Shown: positions 1 through 8,971 of the stretch, in pieces | Layout: each line of letters opens with the position of its first letter | How positions within the stretch are numbered: the first letter of the stretch is position 1 | Source of the DNA: CAZBWP01 sp964630265 | GTDB lineage: Bacteria; Pseudomonadota; Alphaproteobacteria; Rhodospirillales; Defluviicoccaceae | DNA length: 26,670 nt | Assembly (NCBI GenBank): GCA_964630265.1 | Contig: CAZVRW010000043.1 | Coordinates: 1 to 26,670, forward strand | Direction of reading: 5' to 3' | The notes under the pieces: generated by a model | Database searches by the model: none | The model's input: only the letters and a program-made list of their open reading frames with translations | Told to the model about the DNA's origin: nothing | Made by a program: the position numbers and the translations under genes

Positions 1-274
1 CCCTTGACCCGCGGCGCGATCGCGGTATCTCCGTCAAATGGTGCGGCGGGCGCCGGGGCGAACCGGCGGCGGCCAGCGACGAAAAATCCTACATCTGGCA
101 TACATCTGGCAAAAAGGCGGGCTTTTTGGCATACATTCGGGGCGATTTGGCAACCATCAGGCAACGAATCGGCCCGGATTTGCCCGACAAAATCCTACTT
201 TATCCTACAAAAACCTACATTTCGCACGTCGGCGCCGTTTCGCCCCCGACGCTGCGGGTTCGGTGAGGGCATTC
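1..274. other. Upstream non-coding region with short phased repeats
   Basis: No convincing gene is seen here. The stretch 83-222 is less GC-rich than its surroundings and full of short repeats. TGGCA occurs at 96, 107, 127 and 148, with AGGCA at 159, so the spacings are 11, 20, 21 and 11 bp, close to whole helical turns. TACATCTGGCA is tandemly duplicated at 90-100 and 101-111. CCTAC occurs at 88 and again at 194, 204 and 214 with an exact 10-bp period. A 7-bp inverted repeat (CAAAAAG / CTTTTTG) lies at 110-128. This could be a regulator-binding region for the gene starting at 275, the end of an upstream unit, or a remnant of something else; the sequence alone does not decide. Confidence 0.6.
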
Positions 275-1105
275 GTGACGGAAACCCCCTTCCTCGATGC
301 CGCCGGCGTCGCCCATGCGCCGGCGGGCGATGGCGCCCGTATTGTCTCCCTGGTGCCGAGCCTCACCGAGTTGCTGTTCGACCTGGGCCTGGGCGAACAG
401 GTGGTCGGCCGTACCGCCTATTGCCGGCATCCGCGCGGCCGGGTGCGGGCGGCGGTCAGCGTCGGCGGCACCAAGCGCGTCGACATGGCGAAACTGGACG
501 CCCTCCGCCCCTCGCACATCATCGTCAACGTGGATGAGACGCCGCGCGGTCTGGCCGAGGCCTGCGCCGCCCGCGGCTGGCGCGTCATCGTCACCCACCC
601 CATCGCCGTGCGCGACACGCTGGCCTTGTTCTCGCTGCTCGGCGGTGTGTTCGGGCGGGAGGCCGAGGCGGCGGCCCTCGCCGCACGCTTCGAGGCGGCC
701 CATGCCACCGTCCGGGCAGCGGCGGAAAACCTTTCGACGCGGCGCGTGCTCTATCTGATCTGGCGGGAGCCGTGGATGACCGTCGGCCCCGACACCTTCA
801 TCGCCCGCATGCTGGCGGAGGTGCGCTGGCGGACGGTGCCGGCCGAGGCGGCGGTCCGCTATCCGGAGGTGCGCCTCGACGACGCCACGCTGGCCGCCTG
901 CGACTTGGTGCTCTTCGCCTCCGAGCCGTTTCCGTTCAAGCCGCGGCATCTGCAGGACTTCCGCGCGGCATGGCCGGCGCATGCGGCGAAGGCCCATGCC
1001 ATCGACGGCGAGATGGTGTCCTGGTACGGCAGCCGCACCATCGCCGGGCTCGGCTATCTGAGCGATCTGGCGGAGCGAATTGCGCCGCTGAAGACCATCG
1101 GTTAA
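275..1105 (+). CDS. Cobalamin/siderophore-binding-like protein (BtuF/TroA fold), no signal peptide
   Basis: This 276-residue protein resembles the helical-backbone metal-receptor family (BtuF/FhuD-like). The N-terminal signature IVSLVPSLTELLFDLG (about residues 23-38) is typical, as is GGTKRVDMAKLDALRPS (about 64-80) and the alpha/beta C-terminal lobe. Family members normally bind cobalamin or ferric siderophores in the periplasm and hand them to an ABC importer. Here no signal peptide or lipobox is visible from either GTG start, so the product looks cytoplasmic, and no permease or ATPase gene is adjacent. GTG at 275 is chosen because a GAGGG-type ribosome site lies about 5 bases upstream; GTG at 263 is an alternative. 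A CBS-domain gene follows after 72 bp on the same strand. The family call is firm, the ligand unknown. Confidence 0.85.
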   Translation: MTETPFLDAAGVAHAPAGDGARIVSLVPSLTELLFDLGLGEQVVGRTAYCRHPRGRVRAAVSVGGTKRVDMAKLDALRPSHIIVNVDETPRGLAEACAARGWRVIVTHPIAVRDTLALFSLLGGVFGREAEAAALAARFEAAHATVRAAAENLSTRRVLYLIWREPWMTVGPDTFIARMLAEVRWRTVPAEAAVRYPEVRLDDATLAACDLVLFASEPFPFKPRHLQDFRAAWPAHAAKAHAIDGEMVSWYGSRTIAGLGYLSDLAERIAPLKTIG

Positions 1106-1177
1106 GAACATGCGGAGGGCGTGGGTGACGCACGGTTCGGGGATGTCACGACGCCGCGCCGACCAGGGGAGGACAGC

Positions 1178-1633
1178 ATGAAGGTCGAACGATATCTTGG
1201 GAAATATGGCGGGCCCGTGTTCACGGTGAGCCCCGAGACCACCGTGGCCGAGACGGCCCGTCGGTTCGGTCACCACATTGAGGGCAAGCGCTATTCCGTC
1301 GCCGTGGTCGTCGACGGCACCCAGCGGGTGGTCGGCATCGTCTCCCTCGGCGACATCACCCACGCGCTCGGCCAGCACGAGGCGCGGGCACCGCAAATGG
1401 CCGTCAAGGATATCATGACGACCCAGGTGCACACCTGCGATCCCGACGTTATCGTTGAAGACGTGCTGACGATGATGGCCGAGAAAGGCATCCGGCACGC
1501 GCCCGTGGTCCAGGACGGCAAGCTGGTCGGGCTGGTGGCGCGTCGCGATGCCCTGGAGTTTCTCTATCAGTGGGCGCAGGTCGACGTTGACCATCTGACC
1601 GAGTGGCTGTTCAGCTCACACGCCCGCTATTGA
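1178..1633 (+). CDS. Two-CBS-domain protein
   Basis: The 151-residue product is essentially a tandem CBS (Bateman) module: CBS1 at about residues 10-68 (ending GIVSLGDITHAL) and CBS2 at about 77-132 (starting VKDIM, ending LVGLVARRDALEFL). Such modules bind adenine nucleotides or similar ligands and usually act as regulators; no catalytic domain is attached. ATG 1178 is chosen over upstream in-frame starts because GGGGAGG lies about 6 bases before it. The gene follows the BtuF-like gene by 72 bp and ends only 2 bp from the end of the convergent PfkB kinase gene, leaving no room for a separate terminator. The partner protein cannot be read from the context. Confidence 0.92.
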   Translation: MKVERYLGKYGGPVFTVSPETTVAETARRFGHHIEGKRYSVAVVVDGTQRVVGIVSLGDITHALGQHEARAPQMAVKDIMTTQVHTCDPDVIVEDVLTMMAEKGIRHAPVVQDGKLVGLVARRDALEFLYQWAQVDVDHLTEWLFSSHARY

Positions 1634-1635
1634 CC

Positions 1636-2484
1636 TCAGTCCTGCGGCAGACGGGCGGCCGCGTCCGGCGGCAGCACCGAGCTGTCCCAGAGAGTCGCCT
1701 CGGCGCCCCAGGCCACGGCGATCTCCAGGGCCGCCGCCATGTCGGCGCCGGAGGTCAGTCCATGGGCCAGGCCGGCGGCGAAGGTGTCGCCGGCGCCGGT
1801 GGTGTCCACGGGGGTCACCGAGCGCGCCGGCAGCCGCAACTCGCCACCGTCGCCGTAGGCGATGACGCCGTCGGCGCCGCGGGTGACGACGATCCACTGC
1901 AGCAGATCGCCGGCGACGGCGCGCCCCGCCGCCATCGGGTCGTCGAGGATTTCCGGGCCGACGTCGGATGCCGAGACGACGAGCACGTGCGCCGGCCGCG
2001 AGCCCGGCGCGTCGGGCGGGACGTGGGCGATCACCAGCGCCGAGCGCGCCGTCTCGCGCAACAGCGGGGCGAGGTCCAGGCGGCGACTGCGGACGTAGAC
2101 GCAGTCCGCCGGAATGTCGAGGAGGCGACGCGGCGGGTCGTCTTCGTGGGTGCGGACGACGTTGATGATCGTCCGCTCGCCCAGGCCGTCGACCAGGATC
2201 AGCGACCGGGTCGTCGGCTGGTCGAGAAAGGTGAGCTGCGAGGTGTCGACACCGATGGCCCCGAGTTCCGCCACCAGCCCCGCGCCGGCGTCGTCGCGAC
2301 CGATCGAGCCGATGACCGTGACGTCGTGGCCGCGATAGGCCAGCGGCACGGCGGTGCAGGCGGCGCCGCCGCCAAGGCGCACGCCCTGTCGGGTCCCCGA
2401 GAGATGGGTGCCTTCACGCAACGGCTGGTCGAGCTTGACGACTTCGTCGAGGGCGACGGAGCCGATCACGACGATGCGGGCCAT
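1636..2484 (-). CDS. PfkB-family carbohydrate/nucleoside kinase
   Basis: This 282-residue protein has the ribokinase-like (PfkB) fold that phosphorylates a sugar or nucleoside hydroxyl with ATP. The N-terminal substrate-side motif RLGGGAACTAVPLA lies at about residues 36-49, followed by GSIGRDDAG. The C-terminal signature VDTTGAGDTFAAGLAHG is at about 226-242, with anion-hole GAGD and the likely catalytic base Asp233. Length is slightly short but complete for the family. ATG 2484 begins MARIVVIGS, the usual first strand; the extension upstream is not family-like. AGGGG and a G-rich site precede the start. It diverges from the MFS transporter across 161 bp. The substrate (ribose, fructose, adenosine or another) cannot be assigned from sequence by eye. 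Confidence 0.92.
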   Translation of the reverse strand: MARIVVIGSVALDEVVKLDQPLREGTHLSGTRQGVRLGGGAACTAVPLAYRGHDVTVIGSIGRDDAGAGLVAELGAIGVDTSQLTFLDQPTTRSLILVDGLGERTIINVVRTHEDDPPRRLLDIPADCVYVRSRRLDLAPLLRETARSALVIAHVPPDAPGSRPAHVLVVSASDVGPEILDDPMAAGRAVAGDLLQWIVVTRGADGVIAYGDGGELRLPARSVTPVDTTGAGDTFAAGLAHGLTSGADMAAALEIAVAWGAEATLWDSSVLPPDAAARLPQD

Positions 2485-2645
2485 CGGCCCCTGCTCTCCC
2501 CCCGATCTCGCATCCGCACAATCTAGCGCCTGCGCGGGCCGAGCGGCAAGGACTTCGCTGACATGACCGGCTGCCCCCGGATGCGCCGTCGCCACATCCA
2601 TATCGCCAACGGGGCCGCCAGCCGGGCCGGAGTGGGGCCGGCGCC

Positions 2646-3839
2646 GTGACCACGACCATGCCTGCGACCGGGCGGCGCGACACGGCGGTACGCCTGTCGG
2701 CCTTCTATGCGGCGACGTTTCTGGTCATCGGCGTGCACATGCCGTTCTGGCCGGTGTGGCTGCAGGCCCAAGGGCTGGGCGCCGCCGAGATCGGCATCGT
2801 GCTGGCGGTCAGCGTCGGCGCCAAGGTCCTCGGCAACCCGATCGCCGCGCACATCGCCGACCGGCGCGGCGAGCGGCGGCGGCCGATGATCGTGCACGCC
2901 CTGCTCGCCGCGCTGAGCTTCGCCCTGTTCGCCGCGGTCCAGGGCTTCTGGCCGGTTCTCGCGGTCAGCCTGCTGTTCTTTCTGCTCTGGCCGCCGCTGC
3001 TGCCGCTGTCCGAGAGCCTGACCATGCTGGCGGTGCGCCGGGATGGTCTGGACTATGGCCGCATCCGCCTGTGGGGATCGATCGCCTTCATCCTCGGCGC
3101 GGTCGGGGCCGGCCAGGTCCTCGCCCGCGCCTCGCCCGCGATCGTCTTTCCGCTGGTGCTGGCGGCACTCGGTGGCGTCTGTGTCGCGGCGTTCCTGCTG
3201 CCCGACCTGCGGCCGGCGGTGGCGCGGCCGGCGCGGACCTCGATCCTTTACGTCCTGCGCGGGCGCGGCTTCGCCGTGTTCCTGGCGGCGGCGGCGGCGG
3301 TGCAGGCGAGCCACGCCGTCTACTACGGCTTCGCCACCCTGCACTGGCGGGCGGCGGGCTACGACGACACGTTGATCGGCGGGCTGTGGGCGCTCGGGGT
3401 GATCGCCGAGATCCTGCTGTTCGCGGCCGGCGATCGGATGGTGCGGCTGGCAGGGCCGGCTTGGCTGATCGGCATCGGCGGCCTCGCCGGCGGCCTGCGC
3501 TGGGCGGTCACCGGCTCGACCACCGAGCTCTGGGCGCTGGTGCTCGTCCAGACCCTGCACGCCCTCTCGTTCGGGGCGGTGCATCTGGGCGCCATCCATT
3601 TCATCGCGCGGGCGGTGCCCCCGGAGTTGTCGGCGACGGCGCAGAGCCTCTATTCGTCGGTGGTCATGGGGCTCGGGCTCGGCCTGATGCTGTTTGCTGC
3701 CGGCCCGCTCTATGCCGCGGTCGGGGCGCAGGCCTTCCACGCCATGGCCCTGTCGGCGATGCTGGGCGCCGCACTGGCGTTATGGCTGGCGGCAACGCTG
3801 CGCGACCCGGCCGCCGCGCGGCCGGCGCGGAAGCGGTGA
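2646..3839 (+). CDS. MFS transporter, LacY/HcaT-like (MFS_1_like)
   Basis: This 397-residue integral membrane protein shows about twelve hydrophobic segments. The cytoplasmic loop 2-3 motif GNPIAAHIADRRGERRR is at about residues 63-79, and DYGRIRLWGSIAFILG at about 136-151 matches the region typical of the phenylpropionate/LacY-symporter branch (PPP family, MFS_1_like). It probably works as a proton-linked importer in the inner membrane; the substrate is unknown. The frame opens at GTG 2646, with GGAG about 13 bases upstream. ATG at 2658 is an alternative start without a better ribosome site. The PfkB kinase is divergent next door, so a shared uptake-and-phosphorylation role is possible but unproven. 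It ends convergently 22 bp from holC. Confidence 0.9.
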   Translation: MTTTMPATGRRDTAVRLSAFYAATFLVIGVHMPFWPVWLQAQGLGAAEIGIVLAVSVGAKVLGNPIAAHIADRRGERRRPMIVHALLAALSFALFAAVQGFWPVLAVSLLFFLLWPPLLPLSESLTMLAVRRDGLDYGRIRLWGSIAFILGAVGAGQVLARASPAIVFPLVLAALGGVCVAAFLLPDLRPAVARPARTSILYVLRGRGFAVFLAAAAAVQASHAVYYGFATLHWRAAGYDDTLIGGLWALGVIAEILLFAAGDRMVRLAGPAWLIGIGGLAGGLRWAVTGSTTELWALVLVQTLHALSFGAVHLGAIHFIARAVPPELSATAQSLYSSVVMGLGLGLMLFAAGPLYAAVGAQAFHAMALSAMLGAALALWLAATLRDPAAARPARKR

Positions 3840-3861
3840 CACGGGCCACCTCGTCCGAGCG

Positions 3862-4311
3862 TCAGCCTTGCTGCGCCCAGCCGCCCTGCTCGCCCTGCTG
3901 CCAGTAGGTGACGGTATGCCCCGCGGCCCGGCGTGCCGTCCAGCGGTCGCGGGCGGCGGCCACCGCCGCCGCGTCGTTGCCGTCGAACAGGTCGAAGCAG
4001 CGCTCGTAGGCGGCGACGTCGTCGACGTCCGCGCCGTCGGTCAGGAACAGGAATGTGGCGTCGTTCGGATTGTCGGCGCCGGCCGTCAGCCAGATCGGCT
4101 GCGCCTCCGGAAAACCGTCCCGCGCCGAGCCATGTGGCAGCCAGGATGCCGGGTCATACGTCCACAGCAGCCCGGCGAGCGCCTCGACCCGCGCCTCGGA
4201 GCCGGCGACGACCACGGCGCGCTTGCCGGCGGCCAGCGTCTTTTCCAGTAGCGCCGGCAACACCGCCTCCAGCGGCGAGCGCTGCAAGTGATAGAACGCG
4301 ACGTCGGTCAC
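3862..4311 (-). CDS. holC: DNA polymerase III chi subunit (HolC)
   Basis: The 149-residue product matches HolC (about 147 residues in E. coli), the clamp-loader accessory subunit that links the polymerase III holoenzyme to single-strand-binding protein. Recognisable features are the start TDVAFYHLQ, the central VEALAGLLWTYDPASWLPHG (Rossmann-like strand and loop) and the C-terminal DRWTARRAAGHTVTYWQQ. GTG 4311 is taken as start because the family begins right there and the upstream frame reads into pepA. The ribosome site is weak (GGGGG about 6 bases upstream), consistent with translational coupling. It starts 25 bp after the pepA stop; pepA-holC is a conserved pair in proteobacteria, which supports the call. 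Confidence 0.93.
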   Translation of the reverse strand: MTDVAFYHLQRSPLEAVLPALLEKTLAAGKRAVVVAGSEARVEALAGLLWTYDPASWLPHGSARDGFPEAQPIWLTAGADNPNDATFLFLTDGADVDDVAAYERCFDLFDGNDAAAVAAARDRWTARRAAGHTVTYWQQGEQGGWAQQG

Positions 4312-4336
4312 CGGCGCCCCCGAGACGGCGTGCGCG

Positions 4337-5860
<1,524 letters not shown>

Positions 5861-6017
5861 GGGAGAGACCTTTGCGACAGGGCGGCGACAGATGCGCGGG
5901 GCGGGCCGATGCGGGCGGCTCGGGAGCCGACCGGCACGACATGGTTTTCAACCTCCTCAATCTATTCCCTCGCCGACAAAAAGGAAGGGGCCGCACACGC
6001 GGCGACCGGGGCGGTGG

Positions 6018-7751
6018 TCAGCGCCGGCGGCCGTGGCCGGCAACGCGTTGGCAGACGTATTCCATGGTGGCGATGCGATTGAAGACGTTGGCGTCGTTGA
6101 TCTTATCGATGTGGAACACCTGCCGCAGGTACGGAAACCCGACATCCAGAACCGACGTCAAATAGTCGGCACCAAGGTAGTAAGGTCGCGGCGCGGCTGT
6201 CCGCCGTTTGATCCGGTACGCATACCGGCGGAGCAGCGGCGGCCGCCGATACGTGAGTTGTGACTTGAGGATGTAGGATCGCGGTGGGTCGGCGGCAAAG
6301 CTGAAGCCGTAATTGGTCGGATATGCCGCCAGCGCCGGATGAATCGCGCGGATCATCCGGCCCTCGAAGATGCCATAACTCTTCAACGCGATGGGAATGT
6401 TCGGTGTTCCCTTGATCATCACCGGCTCGAGAAACGGGAACAGACATGGACCGAAGTATTGATTCAAGGAAATTTCCCGCGCCGTCCAGAAACGGCCGCG
6501 AAACAGCGGATAGACGGCTTCGACGTGCGCGCGATCGAGGTGCGGCCCCGCGGCACCGATGGCGCGGGCAATTTCGGCACCGATCGCCGTCTCGTAGGCC
6601 TTGGGGCTGAACAAGGGCGTGCAGGCCGAAGGCGCGTACTGCGAAAAAAACGACCATACGACCTCCCGCAAGGCATAGCGTCCGTCGGGCAGATAAAAGA
6701 AGTTGCGATAGATCTCACCCAATCCGCCATTCACCTTGACGCGGCCATCGCCGACGCGGGCCTGCCGGTCAGCGGCGTCGACGCCATCATCGAACAGCCC
6801 GTCCACCTTCCAGCCGTCGAACCGGCAGTAGTTGCCATCGACGTGATCCGGGAAGGCTTCGAGCGGGATCGTCTCCTCAATGGACTTCTCGACGATCTCG
6901 AGCTCCAGGTTTTCCTTGCCGGCGATGTGCTCGGCGACGTGATGGTCCTGGAGGCCGGCGACCCGGAAGGTGAAGACGTGCGGCCGCACTCCGGCGTCGA
7001 GCGCCAAGGCCAGCGCCAGGCGCGAATCATAGCCGCCGGAGAGGGAAATGCTGAGACGGTCGCCGAACGTGCGGGCGTAGAGCGCAAAACTGTCGCGCGC
7101 CCGCTGGACGTGTCGGTCGACCAGCCGCTTTGGGGCTTCGTCGACGGCGTCTGGCTCGAACAGGTCGAGCGCCGGCAGGGCTACCAGACGAGGCGATCCG
7201 TCGAGACGCAGCGCCTGGCCGGCCGGCAGCGCCCTGACCTCGCGGAGGAAGGTCTTGTCGCCGGACGGAACATGCGCCCAGGCGTACTCGTAGCATCCCT
7301 GCTCGTCCAGGGTGACGGCATCCAGGCTTTCGGCGACGCCGATGAACGCCGAAGCCACCACCGAGACGTCTGGCGTATGGTAGATCTTGCCGCACCCGAG
7401 GGCATCGGTGAAACAGAGGGTGCGGCCCGCCTTCCGCGCCAGGACGCAGAACTGGCCCCGCGTCCCGGCCAGGGAGGGCCGTTCGACATCAAGCCCGGCG
7501 AAAAAGCTGGCGAGGGCGTCCCGTCCGAACTGCCCGTCAAAGAAGAACATGCCGGACGCGACGACGAAGTTTTCCGGGTCAACCGCGTGATGGGTCGCAT
7601 GCGCGCCGACCAGGCCGTCGCGGATCAACAGGGTTTCTTCGGGCTGCTCCGCGAACACCTTCAACGGCAGGTCCCGCGGCCCGATCCGCCGCACGATCGT
7701 CCGCGCCGTGGCCGCCGCCCGCTGTCCCCTGCAGAAAACGAAGTGGTTCAT
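6018..7751 (-). CDS. Asparagine-synthetase-like protein with degenerate glutaminase domain
   Basis: The 577-residue protein has the AsnB architecture. The C-terminal half carries an ATP-pyrophosphatase synthetase domain with P-loop SISLSGGYDSRLALALA (SGGYDS at about 238-243) and the downstream NGGLGEIYRNFFYLP. The N-terminal third retains traces of the Ntn glutaminase fold (GQFCVLARKAGRTLCFTDALG, about 99-119, in place of the usual G-x-F-x-x-x-x-D-x-x-G region). However, it begins MNHF instead of Met-Cys-Gly, so the nucleophilic Cys2 for glutamine hydrolysis is missing. It probably adenylates a carboxylate and adds an amine or ammonia, but not necessarily to aspartate. By eye the DNA at 6060-6480 is less GC-rich than flanking genes. 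A secreted beta-helix gene lies 73 bp upstream. AGGCGG precedes ATG 7751. Confidence 0.85.
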   Translation of the reverse strand: MNHFVFCRGQRAAATARTIVRRIGPRDLPLKVFAEQPEETLLIRDGLVGAHATHHAVDPENFVVASGMFFFDGQFGRDALASFFAGLDVERPSLAGTRGQFCVLARKAGRTLCFTDALGCGKIYHTPDVSVVASAFIGVAESLDAVTLDEQGCYEYAWAHVPSGDKTFLREVRALPAGQALRLDGSPRLVALPALDLFEPDAVDEAPKRLVDRHVQRARDSFALYARTFGDRLSISLSGGYDSRLALALALDAGVRPHVFTFRVAGLQDHHVAEHIAGKENLELEIVEKSIEETIPLEAFPDHVDGNYCRFDGWKVDGLFDDGVDAADRQARVGDGRVKVNGGLGEIYRNFFYLPDGRYALREVVWSFFSQYAPSACTPLFSPKAYETAIGAEIARAIGAAGPHLDRAHVEAVYPLFRGRFWTAREISLNQYFGPCLFPFLEPVMIKGTPNIPIALKSYGIFEGRMIRAIHPALAAYPTNYGFSFAADPPRSYILKSQLTYRRPPLLRRYAYRIKRRTAAPRPYYLGADYLTSVLDVGFPYLRQVFHIDKINDANVFNRIATMEYVCQRVAGHGRRR

Positions 7752-7824
7752 GGTGCCGCCTGTGGAGCCGACGATGGTGGGCCGGGCGCACCGATCAGCG
7801 GCTTAAGCGCCGCCGGTGCAACCG

Positions 7825-8907
7825 TCAAGGTGTGGGGATCGCCGGGAACGGGTCGAAGCCGGCCGCGGCGCGAGTCGGATACCAGAAGTTCTGGTCGAGA
7901 TAGTGGGTCGGCGGGCCGCCGACGAAGGTGTTGTTGCGGATCGTCTTCGACTGGACGTCACGCAGATGGAGGACCTGGGTTCCCTGCGTGCGGTCGGAGA
8001 TGATGATGTTGTCCTCCAGCACCAGGTTGCTCTCGGCATGATCCTGGCCGCGGCTTCGGCCGCGCTCCAGACCGATGCCGAGCATGTCCACATTGACGCT
8101 CTGCGGGCCCTTGTGAATGACCGACTTGCGGATGATCACGTCGCCGCCATTCGGCACATCGATGGTTCGGCTGTCCTCGCCATCCAGGGAGGCGATGACG
8201 CTCTCCTCGATGACCGTCCGCGCGGCGCGGCTCTTCACCTCGTGGCCCTGGTTACCGGCGGCGAGGACGCGGCTGCGTCGGATCACCAGTTCACCGCCGC
8301 CGATGTAAATGTTGTGGCCGTAGGCGGCGCCGGGGAAGCCGTTGCGCTCGAACAGACTGTCCTCGATCAGGATGAGGCCGGTCCGGTCGCCGCTCAGCAG
8401 GCCCATTTCGTTGTGGTGGACATGCAGCCGCCGCAGCGTCAGGTTCTCCCCCTCCAGGCGGATGCAGGCGCCGTTGCCGTCACGCACGCGGGTCTGGGAG
8501 CATTCGATATCTTCAACGACGGTGTCGCGGCCCTGCAGGACCAGCGCCGCCTTGCCGCGCACCGCGGCGTCCACCAGTTTCGCGCCGCGCGCGCCGCGGA
8601 TGGTCACACCGTTGGCCCGCAGCACGCCGCCGTCGGCGTGCACACCGCCGAGGACGGTGACGACGTCGCCATCCTTGGCCGCATTGAAGGCGGCCTGGAT
8701 GTTGGCGTACGAGCAGTCATCCTGGACGCACGCGACACCCTCGGCCTGCGCGGCTGCGGCGCTCGCGGCGGCCAAGCCGACAGCGACGAGGGCAGCGAGG
8801 GCGGCCGGGGGCCTCCGCCGGACCGCCGGTCGGAGATGACCACGGACGACGTGACGCCGGACCGGTCCTCGCTCCCCGGTCCCCGGTGCCGTCGTCCTAC
8901 CACCCAT
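7825..8907 (-). CDS. Secreted right-handed parallel beta-helix protein
   Basis: This 360-residue protein has a long basic N-region (about 33 residues, Arg-rich) and a hydrophobic core at about 35-52 ending AAAAQA, so a Sec signal peptide cut near residue 55 is likely. The mature part consists of repeated short beta-strand coils (for example LTLRRLHVHHNEMGLL, ELVIRRSRVLAAGNQG, DVIIRKSVIH, LVLEDNIIISD, KTIRNNTFVGG), the pattern of pectate-lyase/NosD-like beta-helices acting on polysaccharides. A CxxxxC pair (60-65) begins the mature domain. No catalytic residues can be named. It lies 64 bp downstream of amrS and 73 bp upstream of the AsnB-like gene on the same strand, suggesting joint expression. 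GAGG precedes ATG 8907; no alternative start was found closer to the hydrophobic core. Confidence 0.85.
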   Translation of the reverse strand: MGGRTTAPGTGERGPVRRHVVRGHLRPAVRRRPPAALAALVAVGLAAASAAAAQAEGVACVQDDCSYANIQAAFNAAKDGDVVTVLGGVHADGGVLRANGVTIRGARGAKLVDAAVRGKAALVLQGRDTVVEDIECSQTRVRDGNGACIRLEGENLTLRRLHVHHNEMGLLSGDRTGLILIEDSLFERNGFPGAAYGHNIYIGGGELVIRRSRVLAAGNQGHEVKSRAARTVIEESVIASLDGEDSRTIDVPNGGDVIIRKSVIHKGPQSVNVDMLGIGLERGRSRGQDHAESNLVLEDNIIISDRTQGTQVLHLRDVQSKTIRNNTFVGGPPTHYLDQNFWYPTRAAAGFDPFPAIPTP

Positions 8908-8971
8908 CCTCGCCTCGCTTCACGGATTCAAACACGCGAGACGCGAGTATAGGCGGCGACGAACGTGGGCG

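Noticed and set aside
110..128. CAAAAAG-GCGGG-CTTTTTG as an intrinsic terminator of an upstream gene
   Set aside because: The stem is only 7 bp and A:T-rich, with no U-tract after it. No upstream gene is visible in the window to be terminated.
215..1594. Minus-strand open frame covering the BtuF-like and CBS genes
   Set aside because: It is antisense to two clear protein families and crosses their intergenic gap without any motif of its own.
6018..7751. Lasso-peptide or beta-lactam synthetase interpretation of the AsnB-like gene
   Set aside because: No precursor peptide, leader protease or other biosynthetic partner is nearby; the neighbours are a beta-helix protein and pepA.
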